NCBI RefSeq assembly: GCF_900604315.1
Contig: NZ_LR026978.1
Coordinates: 3,482,013 to 3,546,012, forward strand
Direction: 5' to 3'
Length of the DNA stretch: 64,000 bases
Source: [Erwinia] mediterraneensis
GTDB lineage: Bacteria; Pseudomonadota; Gammaproteobacteria; Enterobacterales; Enterobacteriaceae
The notes beneath the pieces are model-generated. The model was given only the letters and a program-made list of their open reading frames with translations. It did not search any database and was not told the DNA's origin. The position numbers and the translations under genes were made by a program. This document shows, piece after piece, positions 1 through 8,209 of this stretch. Numbering within the stretch: position 1 is the stretch's first letter; each line of letters starts with the position of its first letter.

Positions 1-174
1 GCTGCACCGGCCAAAGCGCCCCATAAAATGTTGCATAAGCACAAAAAAGCTGCTGCACAGCAAGCGCAGGCGGCCAAAAAACATCATAAAAAAGTGATGC
101 AAAAACCTGCTGCGCAGAAAGCGCAGGCGGCGAAAAAGCACGTTAAAAAAGGGAAAAAAGCGGCGGCCCAATAA
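1..174 (+). CDS. asr: Acid shock protein Asr, 3' end only
   Basis: The frame is open from base 1 and stops at 172-174, so 57 codons are visible and the start and signal peptide lie outside the window. The visible part is almost only Ala, Lys, His and Gln in two imperfect blocks ([14 protein letters not shown], then [14 protein letters not shown]). This is the composition of enterobacterial Asr, a periplasmic, disordered, acid-induced protein made as a processed precursor. ydgU and ydgD follow directly, as in E. coli, which supports the name. Low-complexity Lys/Ala proteins such as histone-like repeats could look similar, but the neighbours argue for Asr. Confidence 0.8.
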   Translation, partial: AAPAKAPHKMLHKHKKAAAQQAQAAKKHHKKVMQKPAAQKAQAAKKHVKKGKKAAAQ

Positions 175-208
175 GGCTATCCGCGTTTGACGCGGCCTGA
201 AAGTACCA

Positions 209-237
209 GCACACCCGGTTCTGCCGGGTGTGCGTTT
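209..237 (+). terminator. Intrinsic terminator-like hairpin after asr
   Basis: A perfect 10-bp stem (GCACACCCGG, 209-218, with CCGGGTGTGC, 224-233) and a 5-base loop is followed by GTTT. The T tract is short, so some read-through into ydgU is likely. Confidence 0.6.
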
Positions 238-253
238 ACGGAAGGAGCGAAGA

Positions 254-334
254 ATGGTGCGTCGCTATCGCTTCGAAATTATCCTGCTGCTGCTGATCCT
301 GTGCGGTATTATTGCGCTCTGCTTTTTTCTTTAG
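254..334 (+). CDS. ydgU: Small membrane protein YdgU
   Basis: A 26-codon [20 protein letters not shown] and onward, with an AAGGAG ribosome site (GGAAGGAGCG, 240-249) five bases before the ATG. After a basic RRYRFE head it is one uninterrupted hydrophobic helix, so it should be a single-pass inner-membrane peptide. E. coli carries a similar tiny gene, ydgU, in the same place between asr and ydgD. Function is unknown. The call rests on position, the Shine-Dalgarno site and resemblance recalled from E. coli, not on an alignment. Confidence 0.65.
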   Translation: MVRRYRFEIILLLLILCGIIALCFFL

Positions 335-449
335 TTGCTGTAGCGTGCTGATTCCGCCAATAAAACTCCCTTTTTTACAGGGCACCCGCTATAGTTATTG
401 CTCAAGCGTGACAACAATAATTTCCCTTATTCTCGCTATTGAGAGCCCT

Positions 450-1256
450 ATGCGCCTGGCTATTCTGCTATTTGTTGGTTTATTCAGTTTTACTGTTGCT
501 GTCCATGCCGATGATGATGAAGTACTCAATGCCGATGAGATCAAAACGCTGTTTTTTGGCAAAGATCAGCGCCAGGCGGTTGACGATATCAGCGCCATGC
601 CCTGGGAGGCTATCGGCCAGCTGGAAACCGAAAGCGGCAACCTCTGCACCGCCACCTTAATTTCGCCGCATCTGGCGCTGACCGCCGGTCACTGCCTGCT
701 TACTCCGCCCGGCGATTTTGATAAGCCGGTGGCGCTGCGTTTTATGGCAGGCGCGAAAGGCTGGCGTTACGAAATTCATGATGTTGACGCGCGTGTGGAG
801 CCTTCCCTGGCGCACAAGCTGAAGGCCGATGGCGAAGGCTGGATCGTTCCCCCTGATGCAGCTCCTTTCGATTATGGCCTGGTGATTTTACACAACCCGC
901 CTTCCGGGATTACGCCAGTCCCGCTGTTTGACGGCTCGCGCGGTGAGCTGACCGCCGCCCTGAAAGCCGCGGGACGCAAAGTGACCCAGGCGGGCTATCC
1001 GCAAGACCACCTTGCTGCGCTCTATTCACACAGTGACTGCCTGGTTACCGGCTGGGCGCAACGTGCCGTGCTCTCTCACCAGTGCGATACGCTACCCGGC
1101 GACAGCGGCTCCCCGCTGCTGCTGAAAAGCGCTGACGGCTGGCAGCTGGTGGCGGTACAGAGCTCGGCGCCAGCGGCGAAAGATCGCTATCTGGCGGATA
1201 ACCGCGCCATCGCCGTTACCTCATTCCGCGATAAGCTGGAAGATCTGGCGTTATAA
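450..1256 (+). CDS. ydgD: Trypsin-like serine protease YdgD
   Basis: 268 residues. The start at 450 was chosen because it begins a signal peptide ([20 protein letters not shown]) cleaved near residue 20; upstream in-frame starts at 312 and beyond would overlap ydgU and lack that feature. The S1 catalytic triad is visible: His81 in LTAGHC, Asp141 in FDYGL and Ser219 in GDSGSPLL. Paired cysteines near 66/82 and 197/212 fit disulfides in a periplasmic enzyme. The E. coli homologue is an uncharacterised exported peptidase next to asr; a role in maturing the Asr precursor has been an attractive idea but is only inference here. Confidence 0.88.
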   Translation: MRLAILLFVGLFSFTVAVHADDDEVLNADEIKTLFFGKDQRQAVDDISAMPWEAIGQLETESGNLCTATLISPHLALTAGHCLLTPPGDFDKPVALRFMAGAKGWRYEIHDVDARVEPSLAHKLKADGEGWIVPPDAAPFDYGLVILHNPPSGITPVPLFDGSRGELTAALKAAGRKVTQAGYPQDHLAALYSHSDCLVTGWAQRAVLSHQCDTLPGDSGSPLLLKSADGWQLVAVQSSAPAAKDRYLADNRAIAVTSFRDKLEDLAL

Positions 1257-1297
1257 GAGCGGCACCAGACTGACGCCAGCCGTCTGACAGATTCCGG

Positions 1298-1348
1298 CCG
1301 TGACGGGACGACCCGCTCACACCTGAGGCCTTTTACGGGACGACCCGG
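1298..1348 (+). promoter_or_regulatory. Guanidine-II (mini-ykkC) riboswitch
   Basis: Two hairpins with identical GGG-ACGA-CCC cores lie in the gdx leader: 1305-1314 and 1337-1346, the second extended to CGGG/CCCG (1336-1347). ACGR tetraloops on two short GC stems are the defining feature of the guanidine-II class, in which the two loops dimerise around guanidinium. The second stem ends 7 bases before the AAAAGGAG ribosome site (1354-1361) of gdx, so control is probably at translation initiation: ligand-bound hairpins would free the site. This is direct sequence reading plus known class features. Confidence 0.9.
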
Positions 1349-1367
1349 ACACGAAAAGGAGACGTTA

Positions 1368-1682
1368 ATGGCATGGTTAATGCTGGTCGCCGCGGGCGTG
1401 CTTGAGATCGTATGGGCTTATGCAATGAAGCTTTCAGAGGGATTTTCGCGTCCGCTCTACACCGTCATCACCCTTGTCGGCATGATAGCCAGCTTTGCCC
1501 TGCTGGCGGCGGCGATGCGCTCGCTGCCGCTGGGAACAGCTTACACTATCTGGACCGGCATCGGTGCGGTCGGTTCGTTTCTTGCGGGGCTTTATTTTCT
1601 GGGAGAGCCTGCCACTCCGATGCGCCTTCTGGCGGCAGTTGTGATTGTCGCCGGCCTCATTATGATGAAGATGTCATCCTGA
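1368..1682 (+). CDS. gdx: Guanidinium exporter Gdx (SugE), SMR family
   Basis: 104 residues, four predicted transmembrane helices and the essential Glu13 in helix 1 (AGVLEIVWA), all typical of small multidrug resistance proteins. The conserved helix-3 motif (GTAYTIWTGIGAVG) is the SugE/Gdx type, not the EmrE type. Family members of this subtype exchange guanidinium for protons across the inner membrane. The upstream guanidine-II riboswitch gives independent support for the substrate. It appears to be monocistronic; ydgD ends 111 bases upstream. Confidence 0.93.
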   Translation: MAWLMLVAAGVLEIVWAYAMKLSEGFSRPLYTVITLVGMIASFALLAAAMRSLPLGTAYTIWTGIGAVGSFLAGLYFLGEPATPMRLLAAVVIVAGLIMMKMSS

Positions 1683-1819
1683 TAACCTGAAGCTGACATC
1701 AGCGCCGCCTCGCCGACGTCGGGAAAGCCGCGTTGCTGCGGGCAGGTTTCACAACCTGATACAGCCTGAAAAATAACAGGTATAATCTTCCTCATTATTT
1801 AACAGATTCAGACAGCCAA

Positions 1820-2359
1820 ATGACAAAACTTACCTTGCAAGAGCAGATGCTGAAAGCTGGATTAGTCACCAGCAAAAAAATGGCCAAAGTGCAGAAGACC
1901 GCTAAAAAATCGCGTGTGCAGGCGCGTGAAGCCCGCGAGGCGGTGGAAGAGAATAAAAAGGCGCAGCTTGAGCGTGATAAACAACTGAACGAACAAAAAA
2001 AGCAGGATGCTTTATCAAAAGAGTATAAAGCTCAGGTCAAACAACTGATTGAAATGAACAGAATCGTTATTGCCAAAGGCAATATCGATTTTAACTTCAC
2101 CGATAACAATCTGATTAAAAAGGTTGTGGTGGATAAGGCGACGCAAGCGCAGCTGATCAATGGCCGTCTCGCCATTGCCCGTCTGGTTGTTAACAGCAAA
2201 GGCGAGAGTGAATATGCGATTATCCCGGCGAGCGTGGCCGATAAAATTGCGCAGCGGGACGCCAGCAGTATTGTCCTGAACAGCGTCCTGACGCAGGAAG
2301 CGCAGGATGAAGACGATCCTTATGCCGATTTTAAAGTGCCTGATGATTTGATGTGGTAA
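1820..2359 (+). CDS. yaiL: DUF2058 nucleoprotein/polynucleotide-associated protein YaiL
   Basis: 179 residues, same length as E. coli YaiL, ending in the same acidic DPYADFKVPDDLMW tail. Residues 1-85 are highly charged and helical (KKMAKVQKTAKKSRVQAREARE), a probable coiled coil with nucleic-acid-binding potential; the C-terminal half is the conserved DUF2058 domain. The family is annotated as polynucleotide-associated, but biochemical function is poorly known. It stands alone with its own terminator, away from its E. coli location, so it has moved or the flanks were rearranged. Confidence 0.88.
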   Translation: MTKLTLQEQMLKAGLVTSKKMAKVQKTAKKSRVQAREAREAVEENKKAQLERDKQLNEQKKQDALSKEYKAQVKQLIEMNRIVIAKGNIDFNFTDNNLIKKVVVDKATQAQLINGRLAIARLVVNSKGESEYAIIPASVADKIAQRDASSIVLNSVLTQEAQDEDDPYADFKVPDDLMW

Positions 2360-2384
2360 TGCGCTTTACTGACGCTGATAGCGA

Positions 2385-2406
2385 CAAAGGCCCTGCGGGG
2401 CTTTTT
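2385..2406 (+). terminator. Intrinsic terminator of yaiL
   Basis: AAAGGCCC, a TGCG loop and GGGGCTTTTT form a GC-rich hairpin followed by a T run, 25 bases after the yaiL stop. Confidence 0.7.
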
Positions 2407-2508
2407 GTCCGCATGCCTGTAAAACGCGCCCGCCCTTTTCCATAATGCTATTGTGGCCTGGCGAAATAAGCCGTCACAGCGACCGAATTTAACCCCCGGG
2501 GATGACCG

Positions 2509-2754
2509 ATGAACACTGAAATACCGCTGAAATTTTATGACATCCTGGATGAGTATGCGACGGAATCGGCAAAGCCGGTGAGCGAAACTGAACGCGAATC
2601 GCTGGCGCGCTATTTCCAGCTGCTGATCACCCGTTTAACCAATAATGAAGAAATCAGCGAAGAGGCGCAGCAAGAGATGGCGCGTGAAACCGGTATCGCC
2701 GAATTTCGCATTGATGAGATAGCTGATTTTCTGAATCAATGGGGCAATGAGTAG
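2509..2754 (+). CDS. ymjA: DUF2543 protein YmjA
   Basis: 81 residues, the same length as E. coli YmjA and sharing its N-terminus ([19 protein letters not shown]) and its end (FLNQWGNE). It is acidic, helical and lacks signal peptide or membrane segment, so it is a small cytoplasmic protein. No function is established for the family. It is transcribed toward hrpA and the two share a bidirectional terminator. Confidence 0.88.
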   Translation: MNTEIPLKFYDILDEYATESAKPVSETERESLARYFQLLITRLTNNEEISEEAQQEMARETGIAEFRIDEIADFLNQWGNE

Positions 2755-2786
2755 TTGCTGCGCAGGCCCGTTGCGAAAAGGCCAGT

Positions 2787-2823
2787 AAAAAAGCGGCTCT
2801 CTCCGGAGAGACAGCCGCTTTTT
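2787..2823. terminator. Bidirectional terminator between ymjA and hrpA
   Basis: AAAAAGCGGCT (2787-2797) pairs with AGCCGCTTTTT (2813-2823), with A and T tracts on both flanks, so it can end both converging transcripts. Confidence 0.85.
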
Positions 2824-2876
2824 ATGCGCCGCCTTGCTCTACTGGCAGGCGGCCTCCCGGCAGCACTGCCTTGCTC

Positions 2877-5800
2877 TCAGGCGGCGATCTGCTCCATCGC
2901 CTGCAGAATGCGCTTGTCGGAAACCGGATAAGGCGTGCCGAGCTGCTGGGCAAAATAGCTGATGCGTAACTCCTCCAGCATCCAGCGAATCTCCTGAACG
3001 TCCTCATCATCCTGGCGCTGCGGCGGCAGCTTGTTGCGCCAGCTCTGCCACGCCAGCTCCACCGCCTGCACTTTCAGCATGCGGGCGCGGTCGCTGTGCG
3101 GATCCACCGGCAGCTTCTCCAGTCGGCGCTCAATCCCCTGCAGGTAGCGCAGGGTATCCGGCAGCCGCTTCCAGCCGTTACGGGTTACAAAGCCGCGATA
3201 CACCAGCCCGCTCATCTGCGCTTTGATGTCGGAGAGCGCCAGCGCCATGGTCATATCCACGCGCCCTTTCAGCCGCTTGTTGATGTTAAATACCGTGGTA
3301 AGGATCTGCTCAACCTGTTGCGCGATCTCCACCACGGTCTCGTTCAGTTCGGCGCGCACTTTCTCACGCAACTGTTCAAAAGCACTCTGCTGCCACGCCG
3401 GACCGCCCGCTTCCGCCATTAGCTTATCAATACCGCAGGCGATGCAGTCATCGATCAGCTCCATCACCTTGCCGTAGGGGTTGAAATAGAGCCCCAGCTT
3501 GGCTTTGTTGGGCAACTTCTCGTGCAGGTATTTCACCGGTGAAGGGATGTTCAGCAGCAGCAGGCGACGCTGGCCGCGCCACATCATTTTCTGCTGTTCA
3601 TGTTCGCTGTCAAACAGCCGAATCGCCACGCTCTCTTTCTCATCCACCAGTGCCGGCCACGCCTTCACCTGATAGTTGCCGCGCTTCTGCTCGTAGCTTT
3701 GCGGCAGATCGCCAAAGCTCCAGATATGCAGGCCGCTCTGCTCGAGGCCCTCATCGGCGACTTGCGACAGCGTCTCCTGCACTTTGTCCTTCAGCTGCGC
3801 TTTCAGGGCCGTCAGGTCTTTGCCTTCCTGCAGCTTGCGGTTGTGCTCATCCACCACGCGAAAGGTCATTTTCAGATGATCGGGCACCTGTTCCCACTGC
3901 CAGGCATCACGCTCAATGGTCACGCCGGTCATGCGGCGAAACTCGCGCTCCATCGCATCCAGCAGCGGCATCTCCAGCGCAGTAACGCGACCGAGAAAGG
4001 CTTCGGCATAGTTGGGCGCAGGCACCAGATGACGACGCAGCGGTTTGGGCAGCGACTTGATCAGAGCGATAATCAGCTCGCGCCGCACCCCCGGGATCTG
4101 CCACTCAAAACCCTGATCTTCCACCTGGTTTAGCAGCGGCAGCGGAATATAAACGGTCACGCCATCGGCGTCGGCCCCCGGCTCAAACTGATAGCTGAGG
4201 CGTAGCTTCAGGTTGCCCTGATGCCAGAAGTTGGGATAGTCGAGCTGGCTGACCTTCTCCGCACCCTCTTTAATCAGCATCTGCTTGTCAAAGTTGAGCA
4301 GATCCGGGTTTTCCCGACTCGCCTGTTTCCACCAGCTGTCAAAATGACGGGCAGAAACCACCTCATGTCCGAGACGCTGGTCATAGAAGGCGAACAGCGT
4401 CTCGTCATCCACCAGAATATCGCGGCGACGCGATTTATGTTCCAGATCCTCAACTTCACTGCGCAGTTTCTGGTTGTTACGGAAAAAGGCGTGACGCGTC
4501 TGCCAGTCTCCCTCCACCAGCGCGTGACGGATAAACAGCTCACGGCTCAGGGCTGGATCAATGCGGCTGTAATTCACTTTACGCGCCTGCACAATCGGCA
4601 GACCGTACAGCGTGACTTTTTCCATCGCCATTACCGCGCCCTGAGATTTCTCCCAGTGCGGCTCGCTGTAGCTGCGCTTCAGCAGATGTTGCGCCAGCGG
4701 CTCGATCCACTCGGGATCGATGCGCGCCGCGATGCGTCCCCAAAGGCGGCTGGTTTCCACCAGCTCCGCTACCATCGTCCACTTTGGCGGCTTTTTGAAC
4801 AGGCCTGAGCCGGGAAAAATGGCGAAACGGGTGTTACGCGCGCCGGTGAACTCCTGCTTTTCCGCATCTTTCTGGCCGATATGGGAGAGCAGACCGGTAA
4901 GCAGTGCACAGTGAATTTCACGGAACCCGGCCGGTTCGCTGTTCACCGGGATGCCCAGTTCACGCACCACCTGGCGCAGCTGAGTATAGATATCCTGCCA
5001 TTCGCGCACGCGCAGGTAGTTCAGATAGTCGCTCTTACACTGGCGGCGGAACTGGTTGCCGGACAGCGCCTTCTGCTGCTCGCGCAGATAATTCCACAGA
5101 TTCACAAAGGCGAGGAAATCAGATTCTTTATCGGCGAAGCGGCGATGTTTTTCGTCAGACGCCTGCTGGCGGTCAGCCGGACGCTCACGCGGATCCTGAA
5201 TCGAGAGCGCGGCGGTGATGATCATCACTTCGCGCACACAACCAAACTTCTGCGCTTCCAGCACCATGCGCGCCAGACGCGGATCCACCGGTAGCTGCGC
5301 CAGCTGGCGTCCCGCAGCGGTGAGTTTGTAGTGCCCATCTTCATTAAGAGTGATAGCGCCCAGCTCCTCCAGCAGCCGCACCCCATCCTGAATGTTGCGT
5401 TTGTCCGGCGCCTCGACAAAAGGAAAAGCGGCGATATCGCCCAGCCCCAGCGCAGTCATCTGCAGGATCACCGAAGCCAGGTTGGTGCGTAAAATCTCCG
5501 GATCGGTAAACGCCGGACGGCTGAGGAAATCCTCTTCCGAGTAGAGACGGATACAGATACCTTCCGAGACGCGTCCGCAGCGCCCTTTACGCTGGTTCGC
5601 CGAGGCCTGCGAAATCGGCTCTATCGGCAGACGCTGCACTTTGGTGCGATAGCTGTAGCGACTGATGCGCGCCGTACCGGGATCGATCACATATTTGATC
5701 CCCGGCACCGTCAGCGAAGTTTCCGCCACGTTGGTGGCGAGCACAATCCGCCGCCCGCTGTGTGACTGGAATACCCGGTTCTGCTCCGCGTTAGAGAGGC

Positions 5801-6776
5801 GGGCAAACAGCGGCAGGATCTCGGTATGCGGCAGATCGCGCTTCATCAGCGCATCGGCGGTATCACGAATTTCCCGCTCGCCACTCATAAAGATCAGAAT
5901 GTCGCCGCGGCTCTCCTGGCTCAGCTCATCAACCGCATCGAAAATCGCCTGCAGCTGGTCGCGTTCGCTGTCTTCCGCCTCTTCCACGACGGGACGGTAG
6001 CGCACCTCCACCGGCCAGGTGCGGCCGGAAACTTCAATCACCGGCGCATTATGGAAATGGCGCGAGAAGCGCTGCGGATCGATTGTCGCCGAGGTGATAA
6101 TCACTTTGAGATCGGGGCGACGCGGCAGCAGCTCGCGCAGGTAACCCAGCAGGAAGTCAATGTTCAGGCTGCGTTCATGCGCCTCATCGATAATGATGGT
6201 GTCATACTGCAACAGCAGCCGATCCTGCTGGATTTCGGCCAGCAGAATACCGTCGGTCATCAGCTTCACCTGCGTGGTGTCACTGACCTGATCGTTAAAG
6301 CGCACTTTATAACCGATGCAGCCGCCGGGGGAGGTTTCCAGCTCGTCAGCAATGCGGTTCGCCACGGTGCGTGCCGCGAGCCGGCGTGGCTGCGTATGGC
6401 CGATCAGACCTTTTACGCCGCGGCCCAGCGCGAGACAAATTTTCGGCAGCTGGGTCGTTTTACCCGAGCCGGTTTCCCCGGCGACAATCACCACCTGGTT
6501 ATCACGAATAGCGTCGGCAATATCCTGCTGTTTCTGACTGACGGGCAGATTGTCCGGGAAGGTAATACGCGGGGTCGCGGCAGCACGCTGCGCCACCCGC
6601 TGCTCCGCCCGGGCAATATCCTGCGCCAGCTCATCGGCAATCGCCTGCTGCGCCGTGGGATTTTTGACTTTGCCCGCCCCCTGCAGGCGACGTTGCAACC
6701 GCTGACGGTCACGTAACATCAGATTATCCAGCCGGGGCCAGAGCGCGGCGATGGGAGTTGTAACCTGTGATGACAT
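2877..6776 (-). CDS. hrpA: ATP-dependent RNA helicase HrpA
   Basis: 1299 residues, the size of E. coli HrpA. Walker A (GETGSGKTTQ) lies near residue 102, DEAH (IIIDEAHERS) near 200, SAT near 230 and the motif VI region QRKGRCGRVSEG near 390; helicase-associated and OB-fold domains follow, then the long C-terminal extension specific to HrpA (DUF3418). The start at 6776 gives MSSQVTTPIAALWPRL, aligning with the E. coli N-terminus; a start 13 codons upstream is open but weaker. DEAH-family HrpA unwinds RNA and helps mRNA processing and rescue of stalled ribosomes. It is monocistronic and divergent from azoR. Confidence 0.96.
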   Translation of the reverse strand: MSSQVTTPIAALWPRLDNLMLRDRQRLQRRLQGAGKVKNPTAQQAIADELAQDIARAEQRVAQRAAATPRITFPDNLPVSQKQQDIADAIRDNQVVIVAGETGSGKTTQLPKICLALGRGVKGLIGHTQPRRLAARTVANRIADELETSPGGCIGYKVRFNDQVSDTTQVKLMTDGILLAEIQQDRLLLQYDTIIIDEAHERSLNIDFLLGYLRELLPRRPDLKVIITSATIDPQRFSRHFHNAPVIEVSGRTWPVEVRYRPVVEEAEDSERDQLQAIFDAVDELSQESRGDILIFMSGEREIRDTADALMKRDLPHTEILPLFARLSNAEQNRVFQSHSGRRIVLATNVAETSLTVPGIKYVIDPGTARISRYSYRTKVQRLPIEPISQASANQRKGRCGRVSEGICIRLYSEEDFLSRPAFTDPEILRTNLASVILQMTALGLGDIAAFPFVEAPDKRNIQDGVRLLEELGAITLNEDGHYKLTAAGRQLAQLPVDPRLARMVLEAQKFGCVREVMIITAALSIQDPRERPADRQQASDEKHRRFADKESDFLAFVNLWNYLREQQKALSGNQFRRQCKSDYLNYLRVREWQDIYTQLRQVVRELGIPVNSEPAGFREIHCALLTGLLSHIGQKDAEKQEFTGARNTRFAIFPGSGLFKKPPKWTMVAELVETSRLWGRIAARIDPEWIEPLAQHLLKRSYSEPHWEKSQGAVMAMEKVTLYGLPIVQARKVNYSRIDPALSRELFIRHALVEGDWQTRHAFFRNNQKLRSEVEDLEHKSRRRDILVDDETLFAFYDQRLGHEVVSARHFDSWWKQASRENPDLLNFDKQMLIKEGAEKVSQLDYPNFWHQGNLKLRLSYQFEPGADADGVTVYIPLPLLNQVEDQGFEWQIPGVRRELIIALIKSLPKPLRRHLVPAPNYAEAFLGRVTALEMPLLDAMEREFRRMTGVTIERDAWQWEQVPDHLKMTFRVVDEHNRKLQEGKDLTALKAQLKDKVQETLSQVADEGLEQSGLHIWSFGDLPQSYEQKRGNYQVKAWPALVDEKESVAIRLFDSEHEQQKMMWRGQRRLLLLNIPSPVKYLHEKLPNKAKLGLYFNPYGKVMELIDDCIACGIDKLMAEAGGPAWQQSAFEQLREKVRAELNETVVEIAQQVEQILTTVFNINKRLKGRVDMTMALALSDIKAQMSGLVYRGFVTRNGWKRLPDTLRYLQGIERRLEKLPVDPHSDRARMLKVQAVELAWQSWRNKLPPQRQDDEDVQEIRWMLEELRISYFAQQLGTPYPVSDKRILQAMEQIAA

Positions 6777-6995
6777 AGTAATGATGTACCTTTTCTGCCA
6801 GGCTGAGAGCCGCAACGCGGTTCGCCCGGTCGGCCAGTTTAACTGGCTGATGCAGCGTTAATTGGGCGCATCATAGCACAGTTTGCCTGCGCCCGATGTT
6901 GCGGCCCGCTATGCTTGTTCAATAAATTCGAACATTGCTCTCGAAATATTGCGCTTTTCGCGAGCCTGTAATGACCTTAAAGTGTAACCCATTGA

Positions 6996-7631
<636 letters not shown>

Positions 7632-7657
7632 TCCACAACACTATTGACGCTGGTTTT

Positions 7658-7683
7658 GCCGGGCCAGATGCCCGGCTTTTTTT
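7658..7683 (+). terminator. Intrinsic terminator of azoR
   Basis: GCCGGGC (7658-7664), a CAGAT loop, GCCCGGC (7670-7676), then seven Ts. It abuts the convergent end of ydbL. Confidence 0.9.
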
Positions 7684-7685
7684 GA

Positions 7686-8009
7686 CTATTTTTTTAACAG
7701 CCACTGCCCGTTAATGCCGCGCACATACTCGCCGGACGAGGCGCGCTGCACCAGTTTTTCACCCGCAATACGCGCCACCTGCTCGGTGGTCAGGTTGTTC
7801 TGGCGCGCGACGCGCTGATATTCCGCTTCCCGTCCCTGGTTAATGCGCGCTACCAGCGCCAGGGTTTCGCTATCCTGCTGCCGCGGTGCAATATAACCGT
7901 TCAAGGTTTCACCAACCCGTCCCTGCTGCCGCGCCTCGTTGAGCGTGAGCGCCTGCGCGGGTGCCACCAGCACCATTGTCAGCCACAGCGCGGCCCATCT
8001 GCGTTTCAT
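7686..8009 (-). CDS. ydbL: DUF1318 periplasmic protein YdbL
   Basis: 107 residues with a cleavable signal peptide (MKRRWAALWLTMVLVAPAQA) and a DUF1318 domain rich in short helices. It is the last gene of the ydbH-ynbE-ydbL operon and lies 11 bases after ynbE. In E. coli, YdbL is reported to act as a periplasmic chaperone-like modulator of the YdbH-YnbE complex. The protein has no cysteines and no lipobox, so it should be soluble. Confidence 0.9.
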   Translation of the reverse strand: MKRRWAALWLTMVLVAPAQALTLNEARQQGRVGETLNGYIAPRQQDSETLALVARINQGREAEYQRVARQNNLTTEQVARIAGEKLVQRASSGEYVRGINGQWLLKK

Positions 8010-8020
8010 AACATTTCTCC

Positions 8021-8209
8021 TCAGAACAGATCGCTCTGATTTTTCAGTAACGCCTCGACATCTTTATCCACTTTGATATGGATTTCGTGCTGAATGTTGA
8101 CGTTCATGTTAATGGTGATGGGTTCTTTTGGCGCGGCCACTTCAATGCGCGGCACGCAGCCGGCCAGCGGCAGCCAGAGCGCCAGAACCAGTAATGCCCT
8201 CAGGCTCAT
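8021..8209 (-). CDS. ynbE: Outer-membrane lipoprotein YnbE
   Basis: 62 residues with a lipoprotein signal peptide ending LAGC (Cys18) and no Asp at +2, so sorting to the outer membrane is expected. The alternating PITINMNVNIQHEIHIKV segment is a beta strand of the type that stacks end to end. In E. coli, YnbE multimers extend the beta-groove of YdbH to reach the outer membrane. Its ATG overlaps the ydbH stop (ATGA), indicating translational coupling. Confidence 0.9.
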   Translation of the reverse strand: MSLRALLVLALWLPLAGCVPRIEVAAPKEPITINMNVNIQHEIHIKVDKDVEALLKNQSDLF

